This document shows, piece by piece, positions 1-11,569 of a stretch of DNA of 64,000 nucleotides. A program made the position numbers and the translations under genes. The DNA is from Hirudinaria manillensis. Lineage: Eukaryota; Annelida; Clitellata; Hirudinida; Hirudinidae. The stretch covers positions 6,067,501 through 6,131,500 of the forward strand of contig CM067537.1 of NCBI GenBank assembly GCA_034509925.1, written 5' to 3'. Each line of letters starts with the position of its first letter. The stretch's first letter is position 1. The notes beneath the pieces are model-generated. The model was given only the letters and a program-made list of their open reading frames with translations, was not told the origin of the DNA and searched no databases.

Positions 1-1264
1 TTCGTGTTACCTCTTAAACTATGGAGACCGAAACATTTTCCGCCAAAAGACATTTTCCTTTTGAATGATTCCCACCACCACTTCACCACCACCCCATCAT
101 ACCCCATGCTACCCCCACCCATTGTCCCCCTAAAAAAAATAAAAACCAAAATAAAAAAAAATAAAAACCCAAGTAGAAGGAATGTTTCTACTGAATTCTG
201 ATGGATCGAAAGTCTCTTCCTGGTGAGCGAAAATAGGGGATTAAGAGGTCGTGGGTTTGCGGGAGTTCAGAGGTCACGACCCGCGTGGGGCGATGGGAAG
301 CGTTCTCAAGATGTTTACGAGCACATGTGTTGTTGTTCTACAGATGTGACAATTGAAATGTTTTCCGTGAGTTGTGCTGGAGAACGATGATGATGGAGGT
401 GATGGTGTTGATCATGATGCTGATGGTGCTGGTGATGATGATGATGACGACGATGATGATGAGGAGGAGGAGGAGGGGGTGAGGAAGGGAGGAGAGAAAG
501 AAGAATTTATAGAAGAAAAGCTATCATCGACTTTCTGTTTTCAATCGTTTGAAAAATTGTTTTGACTCTCAAAAAGTATTTAAAAAATAAAACCGTTTTA
601 TGATGAAAGTTATTTTGAATAAATAAAAAAAAATAAATATTTATTAAAATATTTAGAAAAGAAATGAAAGGAGAAATAAAATACAATTAGTTTAAAAAGA
701 CGAAGTAGTTTCATTCCCCTGAAAATTCTTTCTTCGTTAAAATTTATTGCCTCAAATTCTGTCACAACTGTGAGTCAATAGTTTAAACGCAGGGATCGTC
801 ATCAAGACAATCGCAACAATCGCAACGTGATCAACAAGATACAACATCCAAATAACATATCAATCAACAACAACAACAACAACAGCAACAAAAACAACGA
901 CAGCAACAAACCACAATTCAAAATTACAAACCTCTGCAAGCGATGTAAACATTCAATAATATCAATAGAGCAGCAATTAACTCCATCTTCTCACTGGTCC
1001 AAACCTCGACGGTTCGAGTCCTGAGGTCGCCGTCGGTTCATTCCACGTCTCGAATGAATGCATCGCCTGCATTTCCTCCTTTCCAGTCCTTCATTTATTC
1101 CATCCAAACTCCACCGCGCAGACTCCCGGGCCAAGTTTTCCTCATCCATTCTCTCTTGTCATCGTGTGCGTGTGCAGATGTAATTATAATAATAATAATA
1201 ATCATGTTGCGATTGTTGCTGTTGTTGTTATTTTTTAATTAATTAAAATTAATTGTTTTTAATA
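1..1264. other. Intergenic, repeat-rich, no gene assigned
   Basis: No convincing exon is visible. The stretch holds a GAT/GAG-rich tract on the + strand (about 386-470), a CAA/CAG-rich tract (about 865-925) and short ATA repeats near 1185-1205. The open frames here are short and repeat-driven. The slightly GC-richer part at 1000-1170 has no frame I can connect to a known protein. Confidence 0.6.
386..470 (+). repeat. GAT/GAC/GAG trinucleotide tract
   Basis: An imperfect GAT-type trinucleotide repeat that runs into GAG units. In one frame it reads as Asp/Glu. No splice sites or neighbouring coding frame support it as an exon, so it is annotated as simple sequence. Confidence 0.7.
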
Positions 1265-1630
1265 TCTATATAAATAAAAATGCAATGTGTGTTTGTAACA
1301 TGCAAATGTTCTCTGAAAGTACTTAACCAATTGCTTTGAAATTTTGACACAACATAGTACTCGATCAGGGGAGTGTTTGTATATAGGTTTCATATAAATG
1401 CCACAACTACAGCATGTCAAAATACGCTTTTTTTTTAAATCCTGCCATCTTGCCACGATAATGTCACGGCGTAATCTATGTAAATAAACTTTAGCGAGAC
1501 ATTAAAAAGCTTAAACTATCGTAACCCTCATGCAAATTTGTGAAATTGTAAAAATAAACATATTAGAAAACTTCTTTCTTATAAAATTAATCAGATTGAG
1601 CCACAGCAACGCGTGGCTGGGCACCACTAG
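1265..1630 (+). mobile_element. Non-autonomous Helitron-like element, 366 bp
   Basis: The left end reads TC followed by TATATAAATAAAAATG and the right end is CTAG followed by T, as in Helitron and Helentron termini (5' TC, 3' CTRR). About 10 bases before the right end lies a 6-bp stem, AGCCAC/GTGGCT (1599-1604 with 1613-1618), in the context 'agcaacgcgtggctgg', which resembles Helitron 3' hairpins in many invertebrate genomes. No Rep/helicase frame is inside, so this is a non-autonomous copy. It sits within ATT-rich simple sequence. The termini and hairpin are seen directly; the family name is from memory. Confidence 0.75.
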
Positions 1631-3445
1631 TTATTAATATTATTATTGTCATCATTATTATTATTATTGTTATTATCATTATTAGTATTACTATTATTAT
1701 TATTGTTTTGTTGTTGTTATTTTTTAATTAATTAATTGTTGTTTTTAGTATTATTAATACTATCTATTAATAATAATACATCTTATTATTATTATTATTA
1801 TTGTCATCATCATTATTATTATAATTATTTTACTTGTGAAATTAATTTTTATTTAGATTTCTTTCCCACGTACGTAGCAATTTAAATTTCAGACTTGAAA
1901 TAGTTCCAATTAAATATAATTGCTAAATTACAAATAAATTACAAATTATAAGCCATAAATTTCTAGATTTCTATTAAACGTAAAAGCTTTTTTCTCAAGA
2001 CCGTAAGTCGATTCATCATTGCCATCGATGCCATCGTCATCGTCATCATCATCGTCTTCATCTTCATCTTCATCATCATCATCGTCTTCATCAGCAGGAG
2101 CATCAATTCGTGTATGGAATGCATTCGTTAGACCTCGTTAAATATGCGCATAATTGATTTATATTCCGACCTTCCGAAAATACCCTCCAATCACAGAAGA
2201 CTTCTCCAACGATACGAAAGTAATACTAATACAAATTATCGATCATTATTTTGATTATTGGAATAATTCATCGAGCAGGTCTTTTAACAATAAATAAACA
2301 ATATTTCAACAATAGCAAATAATTCAAATTTAAAAGTTTTTTTGGCAACCTTTTTGGCTATAATTGACATTGTTGTTTGCACGTGGAGGAGATGCCTTGA
2401 AAGAGTGGATCGATTTGAACTACTGAATAATTATTGGAATTAATATTAACATTAATAATAATAATAATATTATAATTTTAATAAATGTAATTTGCAAATG
2501 ATTTGTATTTAGCTGATGATAATTTTTCAAGCGACTCATGGATAAGATGTGCAAACATTTTCCAGCCAAACAGCTATTTATATAGCGCCCTACTTTCGCT
2601 CACTGGGTTGAGAAAGCGACACCTAGCTACTGGTGCCGTCTCCTCCGCGTGGAAGGATGCAATGCATTCAGAAAAAAAAACCGCAAGCCAAATGCGTTGT
2701 TATCGATGCCAAATGTATTCTTTAGTTTTTAAATAATAAACAAAGCCATACCAGCACCTGCACGATATCACTTTAACAAGTTGTTTGAAGATGATAATGA
2801 TGCCCGTGTCTATGACGATGAAGACGACGATGAGCAACGATGAAATTTAATTGATTTTAATTTAATATCGATTGAATTTTAAATTAAATGGACGAAAAGT
2901 GAAAGAATTAAACATCCAAGTTAGGATTTCCTTGCTAAACATAAAAGCTTAATTCGTGGGCTCCATCGCTTCATCACTTAATAATAGTTGTTTGGAACGT
3001 TCTTCGGAAAAGGTCATTTAATGGTATCATGCAGAGGCGGATCTAGAAGGATTCTAGATCGAAGGATGGATGGAAAAACATTGGAAAGGGTTGATAGACC
3101 GCGGGTAGAATACCTCCCATCCCAAAATTATATCCTCTGTTGATGGCTTACAAGCCACTGGAATGTTAGTGATTGCAAATATCATATTTTTCAGTAAACA
3201 ATTGGTTAACGATTGAAACTTAGAAAGGAAATCTTAGAAAAATAATCAATTCTTTGTTGTTAACAATTTGTGACGCAACATTTGGTAATAGAAATGTTTT
3301 CAAACATCCAGTGAAGGACTTGTTCAAGAAAATTATTGCTGTAGATTTTCTAGAGTCCCCAGGGCAGCATCAGTGCTAAAAATATTATTATTTTTATTAT
3401 TATAAGCCAACAAAACAAAAATTATTGCTCAAGAAACAGCTTGTC
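1631..3445. other. Intergenic, ATT and CAT/GAT repeats, no gene assigned
   Basis: It holds ATT-rich repeats (1631-1720 and 1780-1830), a CAT-rich tract at 2031-2100 that reads as an Asp/Glu run on the - strand, and a GAT/GAC tract at 2788-2842. A GC-richer patch at 2580-2680 has an open frame of about 75 codons with no recognisable similarity. Nothing here is supported as a gene. Confidence 0.55.
2031..2100 (-). repeat. CAT/GAT trinucleotide tract with an acidic minus-strand frame
   Basis: An imperfect repeat. On the - strand one frame reads about 25 Asp/Glu residues and stays open about 20 codons beyond the repeat, but it opens just after an in-frame stop and no good splice acceptor precedes it. 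Simple sequence is the better call. Confidence 0.6.
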
Positions 3446-5932
3446 ATGAGTTCCTTAAACCACCAAGCAACTAATCACGGTGAAAACCATTCGATGACCA
3501 TCACGGCGAAACCTTACGAAGACCAAAAGGACCAAACGCCCCTCTTCGACAGGATCCGAGAACACCAGGAAGCATCAGTTGAGAACAATTTTGAGAAGCA
3601 CGAATTGCTCCAGAAAAATGTGGAAAGAAATTTTGGCAGTAAATTTTGCGATTCAAAACTTTCGACCGCAGAAGAATTGCTCTGCTTCGGGCAAAAACAA
3701 GATTCCTGCATAAATTTTGAAACTAAATTTAAAAGTCTTCCCGAGATATGGCCTGAAAATTTCAAATCCAAAACGAATTTTAGGGCCAGAAGCGACTGCA
3801 GGAATGAAATTTTGGAATTTTTAAAATCTCTTTCCGAGCAGGAAGTCAATCAATTGGTCGAGGTTTACGTCCAAGTGGCCAAAGACGAAGAGTACAAGAT
3901 GAGAAGGTACAACAGGAAATTGCTGCGTGAGTTATTGTACTTTCGAAGCGAGGTCAACCGGATATTGTACGAAGTCGGTTCCAAACTCACGAATGAAAAT
4001 AAGACTTCCCTCGATTCTGTGACTTTTGCATCGAGCGAAGAATTCCAAGCAGACCACGACATCATGTTCGACGATAACTTTCAGAATTACGACAGACTTT
4101 TGCAGAAGAGGCAGCCGATTTTACATCAATTCATCGACAAAGTCACCCAACCGAATCAATTGTGCCAATTGCTGCAAGACCTAAAAGGACTCAAGGAAAG
4201 CATAGACATGGCCAGATCTCTGCTCGCCCTAAAATTTTTCGAGTTGAACATCGGAAGAAACGATTTATTAGTCAACAAGAGAGAGAAAATCACGAGCAGC
4301 CATGAAACGATAACGGAGGTTGAAGATGAAAAATTGTTCCCCAAAGTCCCCTGCGCAAACCTGCGAGATGCCCGGGACAAGGTGGAATTGCTGTCTTCAG
4401 CAGCCGACGAATCTTCGAATTCATTCGACCCAGGAACTTTGGGAGGACGTATGTCATCGGAGAGTTGGATGACAGTGGAGACGCTGGACTTGTCGACCGA
4501 CTACGAGAAAATCTACTCGATCCTCGATGATAGCAACTGCGGAATGTCGTGGTCATCTGACACGTGTAACGATCAGATGCAACTCAGCAACGAAGCCTCG
4601 GGCCATTTCCAGTGTCTGCTTCCAGAATCCGAGATGACGGCAACGGATGTCGATCTCACCGAAAGTTGTCCAACTCAAGGTGGTCAGATGAAAGAGGAAG
4701 CAGCGACAGCAGCCAAAGAAGAAGAAAAATTGGTAGCCTCGAGCATCCAAGTTAGCACCGAAACTACCCTGAAATCCGTTGTCGGCAGATTATTTAAAAT
4801 CTTCCTCCATACCGATTATTTTAAAAATCCCGGTTTCGTAAAATCGATCGATGACTGCTACTCTTACGATTTAGAAGAGAATTCAGTCGCCAGGGCCATA
4901 CTTAGAATCAATTCGCCTCCCAAAATTTGCAGCGTCGAAGATACTTTCAAACTCGTGGCTTCCGTTCAAAACAAGGAAAGTTCTTCGTTGAAAGTGGACT
5001 TTTCCTCCAACTATCAGTCAGTATTCCAGCCAGTGAAGGCGGAAAAACAGCAGAAGCCAATCCAGGTTCTGAGACCGGCACGACCTCACCAAAGATCCAT
5101 TCCTCACTATTCCTCCCTCTGGCTCACATCGATTGCGCGGTTGAGCTTGGAAAATTTCCTGCGATCGGGATCAATCCCTGTCGTTCAAGCTGCATCGCCA
5201 AAGATTCCAAGCGCGCCCCAAAAAATTCGAATCAAGACCAAGAACGCAGGCTCTCAAATGGCAACTCAACTGAAACTGTCTTCCGCTCAATCTTCTCAGG
5301 GGAACACAATGAACCCCGTGCAGAAGGCGTCGAGAATGAATCTTCTCAGAGCAAACGACACGACTTTCAAAATATCCACTCCGCTTCTGAGAGGAGCTGA
5401 TCTGGAAAAATGTTGTTCCAGACCGTGCAAACTTCTCCTCGTCAACCAGTGCACCAACCTTCCCGAACCTTCCTCGCTGGTGGAAGCATCCACTTCCCTC
5501 CTGTCTTCCTCTTCCCTGAGATGGATAATCAAATGGCAGAAGAGAGCGTTCAAGTTACAACAGGGAACCGAGAAATGCCTCATCGCAACGGCTCTACAGC
5601 AGACACCTTCAGATCAAAACCAGGAGAACTCTTCGAAAGAGGAGAGGAAATCTAGCGGCGGTCCGAAGATGCAGTTCAGGATGATCGAGGTCGAGATTCG
5701 AGACCTGACCGAAGATTCCAACTCGTTCGTCGACAGGACGCCTTCGGTGACCAGCGGGAAGCAGAACTTGGTCATGAAACCTCTGACCCCTGGCGACATC
5801 TTCTCCAGCACCCTGACCCAGTCTGGTAACGTTTTCACCCTTCCCTCCCACCATACCGCCTACCACCCATCCAGGACTGGAAAAATTCCACTCAAACAGC
5901 AAAGGAGAAGGCATATTTTTAGAAACATTTGA
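3446..5932 (+). CDS. Unrecognised 828-aa protein, single long exon
   Basis: One open frame of 828 codons runs from the first ATG (3446) to TGA at 5930-5932. Its base composition is clearly less AT-rich than the flanks, which supports coding. I recognise no domain. Residues about 118-190 are rich in Glu, Lys, Arg and Leu and look like a helical or coiled-coil segment. The middle (about 330-440) is acidic and Ser-rich. The C-terminal third is Ser/Pro/Lys/Arg-rich and probably disordered. There is no signal peptide or membrane segment, so the protein is probably intracellular. The start is uncertain: ATG 3494 is an alternative and an upstream exon could exist. It converges on RTF1, whose stop is 480 bp away. 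The same frame stays open for 76 codons after the TGA (see findings). Confidence 0.75.
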   Translation: MSSLNHQATNHGENHSMTITAKPYEDQKDQTPLFDRIREHQEASVENNFEKHELLQKNVERNFGSKFCDSKLSTAEELLCFGQKQDSCINFETKFKSLPEIWPENFKSKTNFRARSDCRNEILEFLKSLSEQEVNQLVEVYVQVAKDEEYKMRRYNRKLLRELLYFRSEVNRILYEVGSKLTNENKTSLDSVTFASSEEFQADHDIMFDDNFQNYDRLLQKRQPILHQFIDKVTQPNQLCQLLQDLKGLKESIDMARSLLALKFFELNIGRNDLLVNKREKITSSHETITEVEDEKLFPKVPCANLRDARDKVELLSSAADESSNSFDPGTLGGRMSSESWMTVETLDLSTDYEKIYSILDDSNCGMSWSSDTCNDQMQLSNEASGHFQCLLPESEMTATDVDLTESCPTQGGQMKEEAATAAKEEEKLVASSIQVSTETTLKSVVGRLFKIFLHTDYFKNPGFVKSIDDCYSYDLEENSVARAILRINSPPKICSVEDTFKLVASVQNKESSSLKVDFSSNYQSVFQPVKAEKQQKPIQVLRPARPHQRSIPHYSSLWLTSIARLSLENFLRSGSIPVVQAASPKIPSAPQKIRIKTKNAGSQMATQLKLSSAQSSQGNTMNPVQKASRMNLLRANDTTFKISTPLLRGADLEKCCSRPCKLLLVNQCTNLPEPSSLVEASTSLLSSSSLRWIIKWQKRAFKLQQGTEKCLIATALQQTPSDQNQENSSKEERKSSGGPKMQFRMIEVEIRDLTEDSNSFVDRTPSVTSGKQNLVMKPLTPGDIFSSTLTQSGNVFTLPSHHTAYHPSRTGKIPLKQQRRRHIFRNI

Positions 5933-6411
5933 GCGTGTCATCATAATTCGATAACGCAACATCCGTCTAGGGTCGAGCCAAAAAAACGTGAAGACGCGAT
6001 AACATGCAGCACCGTCGTTAAGCAAAGTAAGCAAGGCACTAAATGGCCCCAAAAAATCACAGCATCGACCTCTTACAAGTCCGAGGAAGCAACGTCCGAA
6101 TGTTTTGAATCCAAAATCAGAATTAAAATCCATATAAAATTCGATCGGAAAAATATTCGATAAAAACAGTCGATCGACAGTTGAGCCAAACGCGAAGGAA
6201 GGAAGACGACGACGACGACGACAAAAAAAGGCGCGAAAATGCCAAAAACTCGCTCTTAGAGAGAAATTCAAGTCTTGCGTCGGGTGAGGTTCAGTTTAAG
6301 GGAAAGTAAATGTTGGATTGAAAAACTCCAAAGATATTCAAGCACAAGTTTATTTATTTAATTATTTATTGTTATTATTATCGTTTATTATTCTTAAATA
6401 TTTCCTAATTA
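5933..6411. other. Convergent intergenic or 3' UTR region between the unknown gene and RTF1
   Basis: The first 228 bases continue the upstream gene's frame without a stop until TAA at 6161-6163. A short ACG/GAC repeat follows near 6203-6222. From 6339 the sequence is AT-rich and carries RTF1 polyadenylation signals on the - strand. An ATTAAA at 6122 is a weak candidate signal for the + strand gene. Confidence 0.5.
6364..6389 (-). promoter_or_regulatory. RTF1 polyadenylation signals
   Basis: On the - strand, AATAAA occurs at 6384-6389, about 22 bases past the RTF1 stop codon, and again at 6364-6369. A very short 3' UTR is implied. The position is right, but the sequence is so AT-rich that chance matches are common. 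Confidence 0.5.
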
Positions 6412-9400
6412 CTACAAAAGTCCCCTCTTCTTCTTGTACTCCTCGATGTTCAGAGACCTGGCGTTGGTCTTCGGTTTGCTCCGAGGCAAGACCGGGGTTG
6501 CCACGGAAACTGGGGCGGCCACTTTCGGCAGGTCTAAAACAAAGAATCACGTCCTCTATTAGCACACGACGCAACAAGTATACGACGTGCCGATGGCACA
6601 CACGCTCGTGCACACACATACACCGTGCTACGCTAGCATTTCATTTAAACACCTAAATTATTATGATTATTACTATGAATTATCACAATTATTTGATAAA
6701 TTAAATTAACGGAGGAGGAAGAAGAAGCGAGTCTCACTCGGGTCGTCGAAGTTGATGTCGAGTCCCAGGTCGAAGTCGTGGACGTTGTACATGCTCAGCA
6801 CTTCCTTGGTCTCCTTCTTCGTCTCCTCATCCTTTTGCGGAGATGGTTTGGTCTGGGAGAACGGGATCAATAACAAGTTGATTATAGAATTAACGAGGAA
6901 CGTAACGTGATCATTTCATAAGTTTCACAGATTAAAAAGATTAAAGGTGGATGGATGGAGAGTTGGATTGAGTGGCTGATTGATGTACGACTGGATGATT
7001 AGATACTCAGATGGACAGACGAACGAACTGATAGACGGAAGTGCATCCGTGAAGGAACGATTAATTCATTAAATTGAAAACAAAGGGAAAGGATGGAAAG
7101 GCACGATTGTCGAAATGTTGTCAACATTTCACAAACAGTTGACACATCAGATGAATCGCTTTACAACGTGGGACAACAACTACTACTACTACTACAACAA
7201 CTACGAAAGGAGAGAGCAGGACTCACCTCTGCGACCGTGACCGATGTGTTTGCCGATTGTCTTGAGCTGTTGTTGTTCGATAGCACCTGGAATTAAACAA
7301 ATAAATTAATATATTAATAAATTAGATCCCTCCATATTCCATGCATTTTTCAAAAGACTTCCTAATAAATTCCAAAATCCTCTTCCAAATACCCACCTTG
7401 TGCAATATGGTCCTGCTATGCCTCCTCACGAATGGATTCGCACCCTCCTTCTTCATTTCCTCGACCTCGATTTTGGCTGCAATTTCTGCATTCATTTCGT
7501 TCAACTTCCTGTTTCTCTCGTTGATCCTCCTAAAATGTTTTCCGTTTCCATTAGCAACCATTAACCGTCACGGGCCTCGACGGCGTTCCGCGGCCGATCG
7601 TTTCAAAATTTAAAATCAATTTACGGGCAATTAAAGCAAAATAATTTCAAAATTAATGACTGATTTGTCTGATTTTAGTTAATTGCTTTGAGTAAATCAT
7701 TTAGTATAAAAAAAAGAAAATTATTTTTATAATTTAACGAGGCGAGAAAATAAACAAGTTAGATGGAAAATGAGTGCGAAAACCGGGGGACGGAAAAGTA
7801 AAGGTCGACACGTACTTGAGAGCTGCAAGGTTGCTCGTCCTCTTCTTATCCAGGTAGTCTGCCCTCTCCTCCAGCTGATCCAGGGAGGCCGTCACTTCCC
7901 GTACCTTGGCCACGTCTCCTTCCAGCATCGCGGTTTCCTGGTTGCCAATGACGACAAAATGCACTCGTTAACACCATCGAGGATTTAATAATCACGTGAC
8001 GATTACTATGAAGTGGTAACTACCTTTATCTTGAGGAGTTCGGTTTTCTTGACTGCATAGTTGAAGGGATTCTTTCTGAATTTCATCTTCTCTTTTAGAA
8101 CCTAATGAATTTGTTTTAGTAATCAATAAGTAAACAAATTATTTTTTTTATAAAAATTAATATTTAACAATTGACATTAACTCCGTTAAGAAGTTGTGAT
8201 AAAACATAAATTAGAGCCCTAAACATATTATGACAGTTAACATGGATACAATTCTATTTTGAGAAGTTAGTAGCAACAGCAAAAATCAACGAACCTGGTT
8301 TATACCCTGCTCATCAAGCTTAAAGTTGATGGCACTTGTAATGTCCTTCTTCTTCTCCAGGATTTTGTTCTTAGTTGGAAGAGACTCCTTGTACTTCTCC
8401 ATGGTCTCCTTCCACTTGTTGAACTCCGTCTCCGTGAAGTCCTTGTTGGAAATGAACTCGATCCTGTACACCCGTTCTGCTGCTCCGTGTCTGGAAATGC
8501 AGTTTAGGAAGATGAATTTTTATCAAATTCGGAAGGAAAAAAAAGTTGCTTATAAGTTGCTCGAATTGCTCAAAAAGATTAAATACAAATGATTAATAAT
8601 AAACATTGAATAATAATTATAACTACTTTAACAATATTTGTAAAACCAACCACCTTTATAATGTATAATATATATAAAAAATAATATGTATAATAATATA
8701 GGTAATAATGTATATATAATAACATACATATGAATAATATATATAAAATTATGACATATATAATAATATGCATATAATAACATAGATAATAATATGTATA
8801 ATAATACATAACATATAATACAGGAATATATAATATATGTAAAATCATAAACCACAAAATGTTCAACAGACCTGAGCTTAAGTCCAACGTTTGTTCTACT
8901 CTTCGTACTCAGTTCGTAAACTTTTGCAGTTTCAACAACGTTAACAATTTCTGCGACCTTCAAAAGCAAACAACGAAAAATTTGTTCTCAGCAAATATTT
9001 CTATCGAACGAGTTTTCTATTTACAACAAAAACAATAACAACAACAACAACGATGAAGATGAAGAAGCTTCATGTCGAACTTCATTAATTTGTTTAACCA
9101 ATTATGTGATTGATTGTTAGTGATTGTTTACATTAGTTTTAATTAATTAAAGTTTTAAATACATACTATGGCAGTGTGAGATCACTGTGTGAAATTAACA
9201 AAAAAAGTTTGCTAATTCATATAAGACATATAATAATATATATTATATGCACAACTCAAGCTTTTCAATCGCACGGATCAATCACAATCATGATCACCTC
9301 TAATGGTGCCAATTAAGTAATATTAATTAAAGTTTAAAATAATTAATTAATTAAAACCGTCGACTGACCCTGTAAACGGGGACGTTCCTCTTCGGGTCGT

Positions 9401-11569
9401 TTCCGATGCCCACCCGAACGAAGCACCCGACGACCGTCTTCTTGAAGATGGGGAAGTGGCACCAAGTCTCGAGTTTGTGCCGTGACAATCTGACGGAGTT
9501 CAACTCGTTGGCGTCCAAAACGAACGGCTTCTTGACCTGAAAAGGAATTCAAAGTTAAATTTTAAGAAAAAAAGGGGAAGAGAGTAAAAAATAATAAATA
9601 AATAATAAAGAAATAAATATATAATTAAAAAACTAGAAATCCGCAAATCGGAAGCACGCTTAACGTTAAAGCCATGTTATATTCGTTGTATGTTAACGTT
9701 GGATACGCAGCTCAGGCATTTCAAATACAAAAGTAAATCATGGCCACTTGTGCAGAAACAATGCCAACCTCTTCGTTCTTTTTGCTCGAAGCCGAGGACT
9801 TGGTGCTGGAGACCGAAGAATCTGAGTCGGATTCCGAGGAGGAGGAAGAGGAGTAAATCTCTGATGCTTTCAACTTCTTCATCTTTTGCTGGTTCTCCTC
9901 CTTCTTCTTATCAACTGAGATATTTTGAATACAATCAATAAAATGAAACATATGTGTGTGTGTGTGTATGTTAAATATAGTATGATAAACACATGATGAG
10001 ATTTTGTGAAATGTGTATAATAATTGTAGTATGAAACAGTATAGTATGAGTTTGTTTTGTGAAGTTTAAAGCTAACAAAAATAGTTTGCTAATTTATTTG
10101 CACGACTCAAGCTTCTTAACAATCGCACGGATCGATCGCAATCACGATCACCTCTGATGATGCCAATTAAGTAATATTAAATAATTACAAGTAATAACAA
10201 TTTCTGTTCTAATGACAAAGATGTTTCTCAAAAGAAACGAAATCTAAAATAAAGTCAGCAAGAAATCAATGAAATGCTTACAAATCTTCCTTTCTTCTCT
10301 CGCTGCCCTCAGAGATTCCAGGGCCGACTGTTTTTTTGACATGTTCTCCGTCATGGCGCCTCTCCTCCTGGTGGTCGACGGAGTGAAGTCGTAGTCTCCG
10401 TCGTCGTCAGAGTCATCGTCGTCGTCGTCTTTCTTGCTGTTCTTCACCTCGGTTTTCTTTTTACTCTCGGACTGGGACTGCTTCTTTTTCAATTTCTTTT
10501 CTTCTCTTATTTTCTTTTTTATTTTAAATCTGTCATAAAATTAAGCCTTTCAGGATGATATATTAGCAAAAATGTTTTTTTTGCAAATGACCTCAATCAT
10601 TCAACTACTGAGACCCAATGGTTATTAATGAAAAATTAATAATTAATTACATTATTGAAGGTTATGTAAGTATTTTAAGACTGTTATCAGTTTGTTTCTG
10701 AACAGACTTAGATAAGCATTTCTGAGCAATTAACCAAAATTCAAATTACAGTTGGCAGTAAAACCGATTAAACTCAAATCAGAAACCAAATCTCACAATT
10801 TCATGCCAGCGTCTCTCCTCTCGATTCGACTATAAATCTCTTGTTCCCTCTCTTTTTCGGTCATAGAATTCAGTCTGCACCTGTCTTCCTCGTCACCCAA
10901 GTAATACTCATCATACCCATCGTCGTATTCTTCTTCTTCTGATGACGATGAAGACGATGCCAACTCCCCTTCATCAGATAGTTTGGGAGAGGCTTTAGCC
11001 TTTGCAGGCTGTTGCTGTTCTGGTTCATCTGATAACAATCAAAATTTAGTTCAACATCTCTAACAAATTCCATATATGGCTTATATTGTGTAAACATTGT
11101 GTAATGCTTGGTAGGTTATACAACATACAGAATATTAGAACATTACACAACATGCAGTGTCATGCAACATATTCAAATTCACTTATAATTTCATAATTGA
11201 CTTTTTCAAGACAAACCTTCTTCGGGTTGTTCCTCTTCTTCTGAACTGCTTTCGGAGCCTGAACTTCCTTCTTCATCAGAATCACCAAAAACATCCTCCT
11301 TGGTGTTCTCAGATTTCTGTCTTTTGGCAAGCTATAAAAAGTACACTCAAACTCAATCCAAGTTTAATAGACATTAACCAGATTCTTATAAGCAACACAA
11401 ACATATAATTATAATACACATTAAAGTATAAAATCATTGACAAATCTAAAACGCCATCTTACTTTATAATAAAATCCATAATAATTTTTTAATCGTAAAT
11501 TGAAATACTCACTCTCTCGAAATCATCTTCATCTTCACTAGAGCTTATAACTTTTCTTTTGCTACTCAT
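6412..11569 (-). CDS. RTF1: RNA polymerase-associated protein RTF1 homolog, 14 exons
   Basis: Subunit of, or partner to, the Paf1 complex; it promotes transcription elongation and H2B ubiquitination in the nucleus. Exons: 11513-11569, 11217-11331, 10797-11028, 10282-10529, 9769-9914, 9369-9536, 8872-8957, 8295-8490, 8024-8101, 7816-7937, 7397-7529, 7227-7286, 6738-6852, 6412-6533. They sum to 1878 nt (625 aa; the human protein is about 710) and every phase fits. The N-terminus is acidic and Ser-rich. Exon 3 has the conserved [17 protein letters not shown] segment at the start of the histone-modification region. Exons 6-8 form the Plus3 domain (from about residue 267; e.g. [20 protein letters not shown] and [19 protein letters not shown]). 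A charged helical segment follows. The C-terminus [14 protein letters not shown] is typical of animal RTF1. Some donors are unusual (GTTTGT, GTTGGC, GTCTGT). The gene is complete. Confidence 0.96.
8640..8850. repeat. AT-rich ATAATATGTATA-type repeat in an RTF1 intron
   Basis: A degenerate array of ATA/TAT motifs in the intron between the two halves of the Plus3 domain. It gives rise to meaningless Ile/Tyr-rich open frames on the - strand. Confidence 0.7.
9197..9326. repeat. Intronic duplicate, copy 1
   Basis: It lies in the RTF1 intron between exons 6 and 7. It shares 'agtttgctaatt', 'actcaagctt', 'atcgcacggatc' and 'gccaattaagtaatattaa' in the same order with 10074-10180. The copies differ by small substitutions and gaps. 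Confidence 0.75.
10074..10180. repeat. Intronic duplicate, copy 2
   Basis: It lies in the RTF1 intron between exons 4 and 5 and has the same orientation as copy 1 at 9197-9326. Exons 5 and 6 lie between the two copies. No termini or target-site duplications of a known transposon are visible. Confidence 0.75.

Noticed and set aside
865..950. Poly-Gln or poly-Asn exon
   Set aside because: The Gln frame is closed by a stop just upstream, the Asn frame has no splice support, and the tract is simple CAA sequence.
1005..1030. GGTTCGAGTCC, a match to the tRNA B box
   Set aside because: The flanking bases do not form a T-arm or acceptor stem, and no A box lies at the right distance.
5609..6271. 220-codon open frame on the minus strand
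   Set aside because: It is antisense to the 828-aa gene and its open extension. It has no domain and is Arg/Pro/Leu-rich as expected of a shadow frame.
8579..8969. Tyr/Ile-rich minus-strand proteins of about 100 codons
   Set aside because: They cover an AT repeat in an RTF1 intron and extend into a real exon in the wrong or right frame by accident.
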